Part shown: positions 1 through 11,051 of the stretch, piece by piece
Layout: every line of letters starts with the position of its first letter
How positions within the stretch are numbered: the stretch's first letter is position 1
Origin: Schoenoplectus triqueter
Taxonomy: Eukaryota > Streptophyta > Magnoliopsida > Poales > Cyperaceae
Assembly (NCBI GenBank): GCA_964058805.1
Contig: CAXKVV010001624.1
Coordinates: 1 to 42,995, forward strand
Direction of reading: 5' to 3'
DNA: 42,995 bases
Translations under genes and position numbers: made by a program
The notes under the pieces: generated by a model
The model's input: only the letters and a program-made list of their open reading frames with translations
What the model was told of the DNA's origin: nothing
Databases searched by the model: none

Positions 1-61
1 ATTCGCGTTGGAAAGTCAACGAAGAAAGGACAGCGGTATCGTGGCTATATCGGCGAGAAAG

Positions 62-1578
62 GTACTTAACTCTTCCTTAATCAAGTACATTATTCTAATT
101 GTTTAGTTAGACATATATGGATGGTAAGCAGGAAGATAATGATAATATGATTTCGGACAACCCCAATCTACATGAGCACTCAACGAAAAGTCAAGAAAGA
201 AAGAAAGAAAAAAAATTATTTACTAGTATTTATGAACTTAATGAACTTGACAGAAAGTGTGTGCTTTATTTTGCTTTATTAATTTCTATGGTGGCAAGCC
301 CAAGTGAGTTTCATGCTGATCACGCATGTATTTAAGATACACTAAGTTATTTTAGAAATTAAGTAATATAACTAGTTACAAATGAATTTCATTAAAAGAA
401 AATTTCAATAACAAAATCTATCATACTTCTATGGCGCAACGTTAAGTTGCATGCTATATGATCATTAAACACTATCAAAATAAACTATTTCATTGTCAAT
501 TCTCAAAAATACAGTTAATTTGTAAAAGAAAGCCACAAATAAATGTACAAATTAAATATTAACACTGTAACACACAGAGAAAACACATTTATATAAATAT
601 TAACACTATAACACAGAAAAAACACATTTATACCTTGATAAGATAAAATATAAAATGTTTAAGTTTATACCTTATGAATAATTCTACGGATATCATACTA
701 ACACACTTACACACTAACACATATTGTACATTACACTAAATAATAAATAGTCAAATATTAATACTGTAAAATCATACCGTTTCGTACGATTCGTATCGCC
801 AGCCTATAGAATCGTACCGTATCGTATGATTTGTGTCGTGAATCGTAAGATACTGAAATTAATGCTCTAAATATTGTATCTTGTGTTGACTACCTGGAAT
901 GGACGAGCGTCACCATCTCAATAAGCAGCTTCATTATGGCCAAACTTGTTTTTAGTAAAATCGTTTAATAATTAATTCAAACTTTTCAGAAGCAGATAAT
1001 TCTCAATTGCATATTTCAACACCTGTTATGATATTTGAAATTTACTCTTTTACTCGTATAATCAATATTTATATATTGTCTCATATCTGGCCAGACCTAT
1101 TAGTTCTTTTGAATGTGCATAGAAAGAATCATAGGAAAAAGGATATAGTCAAGGTCACCTGACTAATAAAAAAAGTTAAACACCAGAATAGAATATATTA
1201 TTTGATCATAGAAACAAATTATGGTCTATGATGTTATAATATTCAGTACCATATATAGTCCACGAGTTAGCAGAAACTCTTGCATCTTTTAGTATTTTTC
1301 ACTATTTATGTTTTGCCTTTTTGATGTTAAGTAATGAAGTTCATATATGAATATATTCAGTGAGTTTATGTGCACATCTGAATTTCAAATATTTCAGTCA
1401 TTGATGTAGAACATTTGAAGTTTGAACTCTTTCTTTCTTGAAAAAAATTTGAAATTATAGGAGTATTCTGCATGTTCATAGTTTTCCCTTTGCATGTTCT
1501 CTTGTCATTTCAGTACTATTCTTTTTTCACATTTAGATGAACAAATTATGAATACAGGACAATTTTAATTTATTACAG
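62..1578 (+). other. Intron of the NO VEIN-like gene
   Basis: The donor is AAAG|GTACTT at 61/62 and the acceptor is TTACAG|GCATTGG at 1578/1579. Splicing restores a glycine codon split G|GC and gives the expected HATPase sequence, so the boundaries are firm. The intron is AT-rich. It holds an imperfect tandem copy of an AACACTGTAACACAC-type unit at about 555-633 and a short stretch at 775-850 rich in CGTATCGTA-type words. No coding signal of its own was seen. Confidence 0.85.
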
Positions 1579-3203
1579 GCATTGGATTTAAGAGCGTATT
1601 TCTGGTGTCAAGCCAGCCTCACATTTTCAGCAATGGGTACCAGATAAAATTCAGTGAGGAACCTTCACCTGATTGTGAGATTGGATACATTGTGCCCAAA
1701 TGGGTTGATGAACACCCTACGGTGTTTGATCTGAAAGAGATATATGGCTCTGCAAAAGTTCTTCCCACCACCGCAATAATCCTTCCTCTAAAAGCTGCAA
1801 AAGTTCCAGCCGTAAGGAAGCAGCTCTCATCATTTCATCCGGAACTCCTCCTCTTCCTCTCAAAGATCAGAAAGCTTTACATTAAAGAGATTGATGACAA
1901 CAATACCAAGCAGACTGCTCTAACCGAGGTATCTATCTCTAGTGAGAAGGACTACCAAATAAGGAAGAATGTGGATGCTGAATCTTATACTCTCCACCTA
2001 GATGCTGAAGAAGCTGGCAATAAAGAGCAATGCGCCTATTACATGTGGAAACAGAAGTTCCCAGTAAAACCAGAGTGTCGTGTGAAAAGAAGAGAAGAAG
2101 TGGACCAGTGGACAATTACACTTGCATTCCCTCATGGGAGGCGTTTGGGTGGGATTCGAGTGCCTGGTATTTATTCTTTCTTACCAACTGAGATGGTCAC
2201 AAATTTCCCTTTTATTATCCAGGCTGATTTTCTCCTTGCTTCATCAAGAGAGACGATTCTTTATGACAACCCATGGAATAAGGGGATACTTGAATGTGTC
2301 CCATCAGCTTTCATGAATGCACTTGTTGCTTTGGTGAAGTCAACAAGTGATGCACCGACATTCTCTCTTCCTCCAAATTTCAAATTCTTGCCAGTTGAGG
2401 AACCACCCTTGCTATTGCTCAATTCAGTTCGACTATCTATCAAGAACAAGGTACTTGAGGAGCATATAATTCCATGTGAGTCCTACAATAAACAGAAAAT
2501 ATTTTGTAAACCTGGTGAAGTTCGGAGGTTAAATTCAAAATTCTGGGATCTGCTTGACAAAGCACAGAAGTCAGGGATAGACCTCCAAAGTATATCTTCT
2601 CATGGTTCATACGTCTTGAGCTCCTGTTTTGACAGTCAAGAGTATGATGATGTGTTGAAGTTTCTAGAAATTGGGGATATGGATTGGGGCTGGTACCCAA
2701 AATGCATTGAAGGATCAGATTTTGTGAAAGGGACCCCCGAGGAGGTCTACATGATGCTGCTTTGTTTTATAGCTGAGTATTGGCAGGAACTTAGTAGTAA
2801 AATCCAGCACACCCCCCTTTTGAAGTACGAAGATGTAAGAGGTGTTGTGTCCATCTGTAGCATCAACCAAGCTAGACAGAGTGTGTTGAGGCTATGTGTT
2901 GCCTCAGAGGAGAACATAATATCTTGGCTAGTTAGTTGGAACCGTGAGTTAGCTTCTGTTTTGAATCATTTCTTCATGCCTCCTCCTACTCAGAGGTGTC
3001 TGAAGGGTTTCTGTAAGAGTGCAACCGTGATGGATTGGTTACAGAGGTATGGAATAGTGGAGGCATTGACAACATATGAGTATGGGTCTGCAGTTTCAAG
3101 AGCAGTAAACAACAGAAGCCTAGCAATTGGGTTTGCACACTTTCTTTATCACTCCTCGGATAAGGGATACATTGTTGGAAATAATGGAAGGATAAACAAA
3201 TAA
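1579..3203 (+). CDS. NO VEIN-like large exon, left half (read-through into LTR)
   Basis: The frame is open from the splice acceptor and starts with GIGFKSVF. It carries the rest of the HATPase region (PHIFSNGYQIKF, then FLPTEMVTNFPFIIQADFLL, then SSRETILYDNPWN), typical of NOV and sacsin-type ATPase modules. Host sequence stops at 3172. The last ten codons before the stop at 3201-3203 come from the copia LTR. No internal stop or frameshift was seen in this half, which suggests the gene was under coding constraint until recently. The GTG at 1605 is not a real start, because the frame extends upstream to the splice site. Confidence 0.85.
3168..3172. repeat. 5-bp target site duplication (left copy, TACAT)
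   Basis: TACAT immediately precedes the first LTR (TGTTGG at 3173). The same five bases follow the second LTR at 5327-5331. Five-base duplications are usual for LTR retrotransposon integration. The pair fixes the insertion point inside the NO VEIN-like exon. Confidence 0.93.
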
Positions 3204-3523
3204 ACTAACAAATAATTTCTGCTGAAACTCTCTTCTTAATTCATTGCATATTGGAGACATACAATTACATAATGTTCTATGGTTTATATAGCATAGAACT
3301 TTCTTAAATTAACTCTACTACATTCCTAAAATATCATCCACTACTTCCTATAAATTACCCCCACTAACTCCATTACTTTCTAAATATAATTGCTACTAAT
3401 TTTGACTCTTGTCTTTCCTAAAATAACCCTATAATAATTCTATCCTTGCTGAAATTAGTTTTACTAAAAATAATTTCCTAAATAGAAATATTCTAAAAAT
3501 ATATTTTGAATCAATTCTCAACA
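3173..3523 (-). repeat. Copia LTR (3' LTR of the element)
   Basis: This 351-bp direct repeat pairs with 4976-5326. On the - strand it begins TGTTGAGAATTG and ends TTCCAACA, so it has the canonical TG...CA ends. The gag-like frame ends inside this LTR. Confidence 0.95.
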
Positions 3524-4935
3524 CTCCCTCTTGATTCAAAATTGGTTACGCCAAGCTTCATCTGCAGAGTTTCAAATGTACTCAAAGCCAATGCTTTAGT
3601 TAGAATATCCGCCTTTTTTTTTCTTCTTTTGGCTCTTGACCTTCTCTTCCTTATTTTGGCTTTTGGTCTTTTAATCACTTCTTTTTTAATATTCATAACC
3701 TTCTTAGTAGTGCTAGTCCGGCCCTTTTTTGGCGCTGAACCCAACTCAGGAATCGGTGTATTTGAATCAGGCTCATCATATTTTGGTTCAGCTTCCTTAG
3801 CCTTGGTAGATTTCTTGATGACACTAAATGGGTGTTTTGTTTTCTTCTTCGGAGAAGATGACTCCTCTATAACAGACTCTCTATTATAGTCAACCATTGG
3901 AATAGGTGTCACCTCCTCATTTTGAGATGCACTCCCAACTTTCTCTAAACCTTCAGCCTCATAATCTTGCATAAATTCTGATAAACTAGATACATTACTT
4001 GTTCCTTGGTCAGATGTAAAATATGTCAATTGTCTCTCTTGTGACAGTAGAAGCTCTTCAACAATAGTCGGAGGAGATTCAAGCTTGCCTCCAAACTCTT
4101 TGATGTCGCTTGCATCAACTTTGTTAATTAAATTGCTTGTCATGAATAGAGTTAGTTGTTTATCCTTCTCTTCTGCATGATTTGCTTGATTTTCTTCTCT
4201 TTGTTTATTGTAGCAATCTACTTGATTGCTTCTTCCTTGATCTCTACCTCCTCTATCGGAGTTAGCCCGTCCTCTGCTGGGATTGTAGCCGTCTCTTGAT
4301 GACTCCCCCTTCATGTAAAAAGCCTTCTCATTGTCTTTATCTTTTGTCTTTAACATCCTTGATTCATAAGTCTGCAATGACCCCCAGAGTTCATCAAAGG
4401 AATAAGTATCTAGATTTTTAGACTCTTCTATTGCTGCTACCACATGATCGAACTTGGGTGTTAGGCTTCTCAACACCTTTGCCACCACAATCTTCTCCTC
4501 CATGGTGTCTCCAAATACTCTGATTTGATTGACCACCATTTGTACTCTTGAAAGAAAATTTTGTATTGTTTCTTCCTTGTTCATCTGCAATATTTCAAAG
4601 TCCCTGCGTAGGCCTTGAAGTTTGATTGCCATGACTCGAGTACTCCCTTGAAATGTTATTTTCAGGGTTGTCCATGCTTCCTTTGCATTGGTGGCTGCTG
4701 CAATTCTGGAGAATATGGTGTCATGAACTGCTAGTTGAATGTAGAACAACGTTCTTGCATCTTCCCTTTCATTTTTTTGCTGGTTTGGATCTGAATCGGT
4801 TACACCATTATTAACCAAATCCCATAAGCCCTGAGACTTGAACAAGGTCACCATCTTGATGCTCCATAACTCATAGTTTTCTCCTTTGAACAGCGGAATC
4901 GACGGATTAGACATGTTGGCGCCTGCTTCTGCCAT
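3511..4935 (-). CDS. Copia Gag with lost zinc knuckle and fused Pol tail
   Basis: The 474-aa frame starts 26 bases past the primer binding site. Residues ~1-200 are a copia Gag (NPSIPLFKGENYELWSIKM, then TNAKEAWTTLK, then MNKEETIQNFLSRV, then VLRSLTPKFDHVV), the UBN2 type of capsid-like region. The CX2CX4HX4C zinc knuckle expected after ~residue 235 is absent: only DCY remains before an acidic linker. A Lys/Arg/Glu-rich stretch with no recognisable copia domain fills ~residues 330-440. The last ~35 residues (ADILTKALALSTFETLQMKL) match the extreme C-terminus of copia Pol RNase H. The frame is thus a Gag plus Pol-tail chimera around an internal deletion or capture. It may supply Gag but cannot reverse transcribe by itself. 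Confidence 0.85.
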   Translation of the reverse strand: MAEAGANMSNPSIPLFKGENYELWSIKMVTLFKSQGLWDLVNNGVTDSDPNQQKNEREDARTLFYIQLAVHDTIFSRIAAATNAKEAWTTLKITFQGSTRVMAIKLQGLRRDFEILQMNKEETIQNFLSRVQMVVNQIRVFGDTMEEKIVVAKVLRSLTPKFDHVVAAIEESKNLDTYSFDELWGSLQTYESRMLKTKDKDNEKAFYMKGESSRDGYNPSRGRANSDRGGRDQGRSNQVDCYNKQREENQANHAEEKDKQLTLFMTSNLINKVDASDIKEFGGKLESPPTIVEELLLSQERQLTYFTSDQGTSNVSSLSEFMQDYEAEGLEKVGSASQNEEVTPIPMVDYNRESVIEESSSPKKKTKHPFSVIKKSTKAKEAEPKYDEPDSNTPIPELGSAPKKGRTSTTKKVMNIKKEVIKRPKAKIRKRRSRAKRRKKKADILTKALALSTFETLQMKLGVTNFESRGSVEN

Positions 4936-4960
4936 TGAAAACAGCCCAAGATTTCTACCG

Positions 4961-4972
4961 GCTCTGATACCA
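4961..4972 (-). other. Primer binding site (initiator tRNA-Met type)
   Basis: The - strand reads TGGTATCAGAGC, the standard complement of the 3' end of plant initiator methionine tRNA. It sits three bases from the LTR edge at 4976. This confirms that the element runs on the - strand and that the right-hand LTR is its 5' LTR. Confidence 0.93.
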
Positions 4973-4975
4973 AAT

Positions 4976-5326
4976 TGTTGGAAATAATGGAAGGATAAAC
5001 AAATAAACTAACAAATAATTTCTGCTGAAACTCTCTTCTTAATTCATTGCATATTGGAGACATACAATTACATAATGTTCTATGGTTTATATAGCATAGA
5101 ACTTTCTTAAATTAACTCTACTACATTCCTAAAATATCATCCACTACTTCCTATAAATTACCCCCACTAACTCCATTACTTTCTAAATATAATTGCTACT
5201 AATTTTGACTCTTGTCTTTCCTAAAATAACCCTATAATAATTCTATCCTTGCTGAAATTAGTTTTACTAAAAATAATTTCCTAAATAGAAATATTCTAAA
5301 AATATATTTTGAATCAATTCTCAACG
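4976..5326 (-). repeat. Copia LTR (5' LTR of the element)
   Basis: This repeat is 351 bp and identical to 3173-3523 by eye except for the last + strand base (G instead of A), which turns the terminal TG of the - strand into CG. Confidence 0.95.
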
Positions 5327-5331
5327 TACAT
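5327..5331. repeat. 5-bp target site duplication (right copy, TACAT)
   Basis: This matches 3168-3172. Removing the element and one copy rejoins the exon in frame (GGA TAC ATG AGT GAG). Confidence 0.93.
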
Positions 5332-8300
5332 GAGTGAGCAATGTGTGAAGCAGCTCTGTGCTTTAATGCCAGTTGTAGATAACTATGGCAACGTGGTCAC
5401 TCATAGAAGTCAACTTTTTTAGTTCCTGCTAAAGGTAGCAAGTGGGCCAACTTGATGGTTTCAAACCCATGGAGATCGGAAAACTATGTTGAATTATCGG
5501 GAGATTACATAAAACCTAGCTATTTTGCTGGTAATTATACTCCAGAGAATGTACTCTTGACTTTCATCCAGAATAATGCAGGTGCTGTTGATATACCGTA
5601 CATTCATCCACCAAATGCGTGGTTCCCAACAGTTTCATCTCCATTGACCAAAGAAAACACCTTTCTGCTGCTTGATTGGATTCAAAAGTTGATGTCAAAA
5701 GGAGTAGAGCTCCCTAGAATTTTTTTGGATTGTGTGAAGAGTGGAAGCTGGCTGAAAACATCAATTGGCTACAAGCCACCTAAAGATTCGTTTCTGTCCA
5801 GTGGAACATGGGGGAGTTTGCTTCAAATTGGTTTTGATATGATTGAAATACCTATGATCGATCAAAAGTTTTATGGCAGCGAAATATCCATCTACATGAA
5901 TGAGTTGCGTCTAATCGGAGTGAAGTTTGAATTTGGTGAGGCATCTGTAGTGATCGGTAAGCATCTCATGTCACGAGCAGAAAATGGTACATTAACCAAA
6001 TCAAATGTGCTCTCTCTACTTGGTCTCATTAGATTTTTACGGGAGAAATATCTTTCTCCAGATTATCTGATAGAGACTATCAAGAAAGATAGATGGCTCA
6101 AAACGAGCCTTGGGTATAGATCTCCATCTGAGGCATTTCTCTATAGTTCTGAATGGGCAGCTGCATTGTGCATATCTAACTTCCCTTTCATTGATGAAGA
6201 ATTTTATGGGGAAAGAATCTCGGGTTATAGGTTAGAGCTTGAGTTAATGGGTGTTCATGTAAAACTGGGAGATGCCAGCAATTATTTCAGGCTAATCCTG
6301 GATAATCTGAAGTTCCCTCCAAATTTCTCTACACCTGAGGCTTTTTTGCTTCTATTGAAGTGCATGAACCATATGGACTTTCCTGAAAGCTATTTAGAGA
6401 AGATGAAGCAAATTAAGGCAATAAAGACCAATCTTGGTTTTAGATTACCCACTGAATCAGTGTTGCCTGTTCCAGAATGGGACTGTTTGTTTACTTTGCT
6501 TGATGAAATTCCAGTGCTTGATGTGCAGTTCTATGGTGAGAGGGTGATTAGATCATACACTGAGGCTCTGAGTAAGCTTGGTGTTGCAGTCCGATCTGAA
6601 GAAGTGTCCAAGGTTGTTAGCGTTAGGTTCAAGCAACTTGTCTCATCATCCCCTCTCATGAAGAATAGTGTGATTTCACTTTTAGAATGCTATAAGCAGC
6701 TCAAGGGGAAACTGCCTGTTGATCTGGTTTTCTGCATGAAAAGGGAAAAATGGCTGAAAACTATGATGGGCATGAAAGCACCACTGGATTCTGTCCTGTT
6801 CAATTCGGAATGGTATACAATATCTTCCGTAGCCACTATACCATTCATCGAATATAGCAGTGATATAGAGGGATACAAAAACGAGCTAAGAGATTTGGGT
6901 GTGGCGGTTACACTAAAGCAAGGAGTTGGTTTTGTTGTGAAGGGAATAAAGCTTCCAATGGACCCAACAACTATGACTCCATCTAGTTCTCTTCTGTTAT
7001 TAAAGTGCATAATGTACTGCAACGAAAACAAAACTGAGATTACCAAGGACTTCATGGGTGGCATAAGAAAGAAGTGGTTGAAGACAGTTCTTGGTTACCG
7101 TTACCCAGACGAATCTCTTCTTTTTGACTCAAAACATTCTTCTATCATCCAAAGGGAAGATGGACCTTTCATAGATGAGGAATTCTATGGTTCAGAGATT
7201 AAGGTTTACAAAGATCAACTTAGACAAATTGGGGTCGAAGTTGATATCAGCAAAGGTTGTTCCCTTGTAGCTCATCACCTGAAGTGCCACTCTGAGATGA
7301 GCACTATAATCAGAATCTATAAATTCTTGAGAGAGTTCAAATGGAAACCGGAGAATCAGAATTTGAGTTGGATTTGGATTCCTAGTGAACATGGAGAAGG
7401 TAATTGGGTTTGCCCCAACATCTGTGTTCTTCATGATAATAACAACTTATTCGACTCACAGCTAAATATACTGGACAATTTCTATCTAGAAGATTTACTC
7501 AGGTTCTTCTCTGTGGCATTTAATGTGAAGGACGTGCCAAATGTAGAAGAATACATGAAGCTCTGGGAATTGTGGGAGAACGGAACGTCCCAGGTTTCTC
7601 TAGATGGTTGCTTGGCTTTTTGGGAATTTATCGGAATGCACTGGAACCCGACATGTGAGAAGTTACTGACCAAGCATGTCAAAAAACTCCCAGTTTTAAT
7701 TGGTGATGGTATATCTCTTGTCAGCAAGCTAGATGTATTTATCCCTGATGATCTTCTCCTTGAGAATCTATTTGATGAGTCCTTGTTTGTGTGGTATCCT
7801 ACAAAAAGTACAGAGTCCCTGCCCCGGTCGAAGTTTACTCGCATATACACCAGTCTGGGAGTCAGAAAATTTTCTGAGGCAGTAGAGAAGCATGAAGCCT
7901 ATGCATCTGATTCTGGAGGTTCAGAAACTGGCACCACAGTGAAATCAAGTGCCAATGTGGTAAAAGAAGGGCTACTTAGAATAATTCTTGCATTTCTGGC
8001 AAACCCTTGTCTTGATATCTCAGCTAAGGAGAGGCATGAGATGGTTGGATCTTTGCTTAATGTCACAATCATGGAGAGCGAAGAACCAGTGAATATGGAG
8101 TACAAGATAACACTTTCTGGAGGTAGGAAACTAGAGGCCAAGACAGCCCCCATGTTTCGCTGGGAGAGAAATGAGTCCAAGCTATTGATGCGGCGGGTTG
8201 ATGAAGTGCAAGGAATGGAGGGAAGGATCAAGCATGCAACCTATCTCTCTGATGAGATATCCCAAGGTTTGCTATATGAGAGAGCTGATTTGGTGGACTC

Positions 8301-8431
8301 ACTTGCAGAGCTTATCAAGGTTGGGTGCTTACTGGATTATGAGTTGGCTGCTGTGGGGTTTTTACTGAAAAATAATAACTTGCGAGTGTTTGCTGAGGAT
8401 GAGGAATTTCTATTGTTACATATCAACAAAG
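5332..8431 (+). CDS. NO VEIN-like large exon, right half, with one-base frameshift
   Basis: From 5332 the host frame continues for ~30 codons and then meets TAG at 5420. A second open frame from 5407 carries on with LVPAKGSKWANLM and stays open for ~1000 codons. The two frames join if the T run at 5415-5420 had seven T rather than six. The long frame holds the repeated ~109-aa modules (WLKT at ~5746, 6094, 6748 and 7075, IKT at ~6418; FYG boxes after each except the fourth, which reads SSDIEGY). A C-terminal region without repeats follows. The exon likely ends at AAAG|GTAATA (8431/8432). The TTG at 5452 is not a start. Confidence 0.85.
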
Positions 8432-8541
8432 GTAATATTATTTTTTTTTCTCTTCAAGATTTCATTATTTCTAATAAATTAAGCTGGAAAATTTATTTCT
8501 TTTTTCTGTAATTTTTTTTTGATTTTTTTTTGTTTCTGAAG
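8432..8541 (+). other. Probable last intron of the NO VEIN-like gene
   Basis: There is a GT donor at 8432 (AAAGGTAATA), a T-rich interior and an acceptor TTTCTGAAG at 8541. Splicing gives a seven-codon end (ALPIYSK) and TGA at 8562. The alternative is retention, with a stop at 8509-8511. I prefer the intron because the retained peptide is low-complexity (IIFFSLQDF...IYFFFL). Confidence 0.5.
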
Positions 8542-8564
8542 CTCTTCCCATCTATTCTAAATGA

Positions 8565-9850
8565 TCAACTCAGTCACTGTTTTATTTCACTTGCCTCCTG
8601 GCTACTGCATTGCTTAGGTATATTTGAAGTTCTATGCTGAAAAAGTTGTATCTTTAATTTCTGGATATGTTATCAGCATCTTGATGATTTTCTTCATTTT
8701 TTTATTGTTATATTTTCTTCATATAGGTTCTCCATAAAGCATGGAGCATGATGTGAAGATCTTCAAAGCCTTTTGTACAACCAGCTCGCTGGTTTTGTGT
8801 CAAGTATAGTGCTTGAGCAATTTTTCTTGCTGACTTCTTGTTTTTATTTTAGTAGTGGGACTTGTTATGTTGGGGTTATGGTTTTGCGTTATTACTTGGA
8901 GTTGATGTTTAATTTAAATTCTGATCTCATATATTTAGTGGTGAACTCCATAAGGTATGTCATGCATGGTCATATATCTATTTTTCCGTATCTTTTTCTC
9001 CTGTGCAAGGGAAGAAATGGCGCATTTCGAATCTCTAAATCTCTCTAGTTCTATGTCGTCTGCTTATACTGTAAATGGTGCTTTATATAATAAGTACTTT
9101 TGGTTTACAGTGTTTAAATATTTGAATCTACTTGGAGCATCGGAGAAGTTATAACATAATAAATTAATAATAATGCCCCTTGTGTAGTTAAGATAGTATT
9201 TACCTCTATGCTTTTTAATTCTTTTTATGGTGCCGCATATTTCAGAGGAAGGAATCTACAATGCATGACTTAAGGGGTTATACGGAGGGACTTTAATAGA
9301 TGGAAGGAGATATAGTAGTTAAATAGTATTAGCATCAGGCCGTCTACAGCTATGTAAATTCTTACTTTCAAACCTTGTACAAAATTCTGGTTTTCTGTTT
9401 TAAATAAAATACCGAGGTAAGCTGTTGGCCTACCTCATAAAAAAAAAGAGAAGAAAAATAAATTTATTTTATGGTGTCAAACATAATAATAAGTTTGTGA
9501 TTTAAAAAATATTTGGTGAGATTAAAAATTCGACGCGTATAATTTGAGAATAATTCATTTCATATAATATAAATAAAATATATATTATAATGATAAAATA
9601 TTAAAAATATAATTAAAAAATATAAAATTTCATTTAAAATAATATATAATATATTTTTTGCTGAATAATTCGTGAATAAAATATTTTTTGACTAAAAAAA
9701 CGCACTGTATATTAAATTAACGAATTATTTATAAAACATTCGGCTATCAGTGAAAAACGAATAATTCATAAACCTTATTACTATAGTATAATACCAAACA
9801 CAAGGTACTATTAATTAATAGCATCCGAGTTCATCTGCTTTGTTGACAAC
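8565..9850. other. 3' flank of NO VEIN-like gene; AT-rich, no gene seen
   Basis: 8565-9150 is T-rich and probably 3' untranslated or intergenic. Short frames at 8773-9154 have no recognisable protein. At about 9470-9800 the DNA is very AT-rich, with weakly inverted ends (GGTGTCAAACATAATAATAAG versus the complement of the sequence near 9775-9800). This could be a decayed MITE, but the match is too loose to call. Confidence 0.5.
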
Positions 9851-9857
9851 TTGGATC

Positions 9858-10710
9858 TCATATCTTCTTTTTATGGGCATAACTTTTTTGGGCTTCTTGT
9901 ACAAATTTTCTATAGTATCCTGTGAGTCCTAAGAACCCTCTTAGCTCTTTTACATTCTTTGGTACTGGCCATCTCACCATGGCTTCTACTTTAGATGAGT
10001 TTATTGCAACTCCTTGATCACTGATGATATGGCATAGATACTCAATTTCTCTCAACTTAAAATCACACTTGTTATTTTTGAGAATTTATAATACACTGGC
10101 CAAATGGATGTGATGCAACTCTTTATTGGTATTATATATCAAGATATCATTAAAAAAAACCAATACAAATTTCCTCAAGCAGGGTTTAAAGATGGTGTTC
10201 ATTAAAGCTTGGAAAGTTGTTGGTGTGTTTGTTAGCTCAAAAAGCATAACCAAGTATCATAATGGCCTTTATGGGTTCTAAAGGTTATTTTGGGTATATC
10301 TTGTTCTTTCATACATATTTGATGATATCCTGAATGTAGGTCTATTTTTAGAAGAATTTAGCTCCATTTAACTAGTCCAGCAGATCATCAATCACTGGAA
10401 TCGGGTATTTATTCTTAATGGTCTTCTCATTCAACTTTCTATAATCCACACACAACCTCTAGGTTCCATCTTTCTTCTTTACCAACAAAGCTGGAGATGC
10501 ATATGGGCTAGTTGAGGGCTGTATCACACTGTTCTTTAATAGTTCTTCAATGATTTTATCCATTTCTATTTTCTTAAAATAGTTATAACAATATGGTCTG
10601 AGGTTTACTGGTACAACATTAGGAATTAGGTTAATTTGATGGTCAACAGATCTTTTAAGGGGTAATTCTTGTGGTTCTTCAAAAACAACACTGAATTGAT
10701 TCAATGTCTC
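9858..10710 (-). pseudogene. Gypsy reverse transcriptase remnant
   Basis: On the - strand, 10704-10459 reads through the RT entry region (PYCYNYFKKIEMDKIIEELL, then SPYASPALLVKKKDGT). A TAG stop follows, then LCVDYRKLNEKTIKNKYPIP (~10450-10395). The catalytic box near 10143-10160 reads VFFNDIL where active elements have VFFDDIL, so one metal-binding Asp is Asn. The last segment (10055-9858) is [13 protein letters not shown] and [15 protein letters not shown], the RT thumb region. Stops and shifts show that it is dead. Confidence 0.88.
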
Positions 10711-11051
10711 TTGAAATTCTGATACTCTTTATGATGAATGTTGCTCTTCAACTTGAATCAGCATAACATGAGCCAATAATACCTCATTACCTCCTCTTAA
10801 TTCCTTGTTAATATCTATAGTATCATATATATGATACTAGACATTTCATCTCTCACTTGCAACTTAATGGGAACCCCATCTTTTTTAAAAGCCACCCACT
10901 TTTCTAACTAATAAATTTTCATTGCCCTATACTATGTTAGCCAATCAATTCCTAATATTACATCATAGTGCTTTATGTCTAATACTCTTAAATCATCACA
11001 AAGCTTCATACTATTACAATGAAAAGTAAAGACTTTTGTACCTACTATCAG

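Larger units (their letters stand above)
3173..5326 (-). mobile_element. Young gag-only Ty1/copia LTR retrotransposon
   Basis: Two 351-bp LTRs (3173-3523 and 4976-5326) match base for base by eye, except at the terminal position 3523 (A) versus 5326 (G). They flank a 1452-bp interior. On the - strand the element has a 12-base primer binding site TGGTATCAGAGC (initiator tRNA-Met type) three bases inside the 5' LTR. It also has a purine-rich tract next to the 3' LTR (3524-3536) and a 5-bp TSD TACAT. The interior holds one gag-like frame and lacks protease, integrase, reverse transcriptase and most of RNase H, so it must depend on an autonomous partner. Near-identical LTRs imply a very recent insertion. 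It lies antisense to the host gene. Confidence 0.95.
1..8564 (+). pseudogene. NO VEIN-like HATPase protein gene, 3' part, disrupted
   Basis: The window opens inside an exon (1-61) ending in GYIGEK. A 1517-bp GT-AG intron follows, and the next exon (from 1579) continues with GIGFKSVFLV, the glycine-rich ATP-binding box of the HATPase fold. The downstream protein has about five repeats of roughly 109 aa in 5452-7250, each with a WLKTxLGYxxP motif and a FYGSEIxxY motif. This pattern belongs to plant NO VEIN (NOV) and NOV-like proteins; NOV acts in vascular patterning and auxin-dependent cell fate in Arabidopsis. The exon runs 1579-3172, is interrupted by a copia element, and resumes at 5332-8431. 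A short last exon at 8542-8564 (ALPIYSK, then stop) is plausible; otherwise the frame runs to 8511. One T is missing from the T run at 5415-5420, so frame changes there and TAG at 5420 would end translation. NOV assignment is confident. Pseudogene status rests on the insertion plus that frameshift. Confidence 0.88.

Noticed and set aside
117..335. Small frame in the first intron
   Set aside because: It lies wholly inside a well-supported intron, has a low-complexity KKEKK tract and no recognisable domain.
4961..4972. Part of a tRNA gene
   Set aside because: Only the 12-base tRNA complement is present, next to an LTR. It is a primer binding site. The same holds for 12500-12512.
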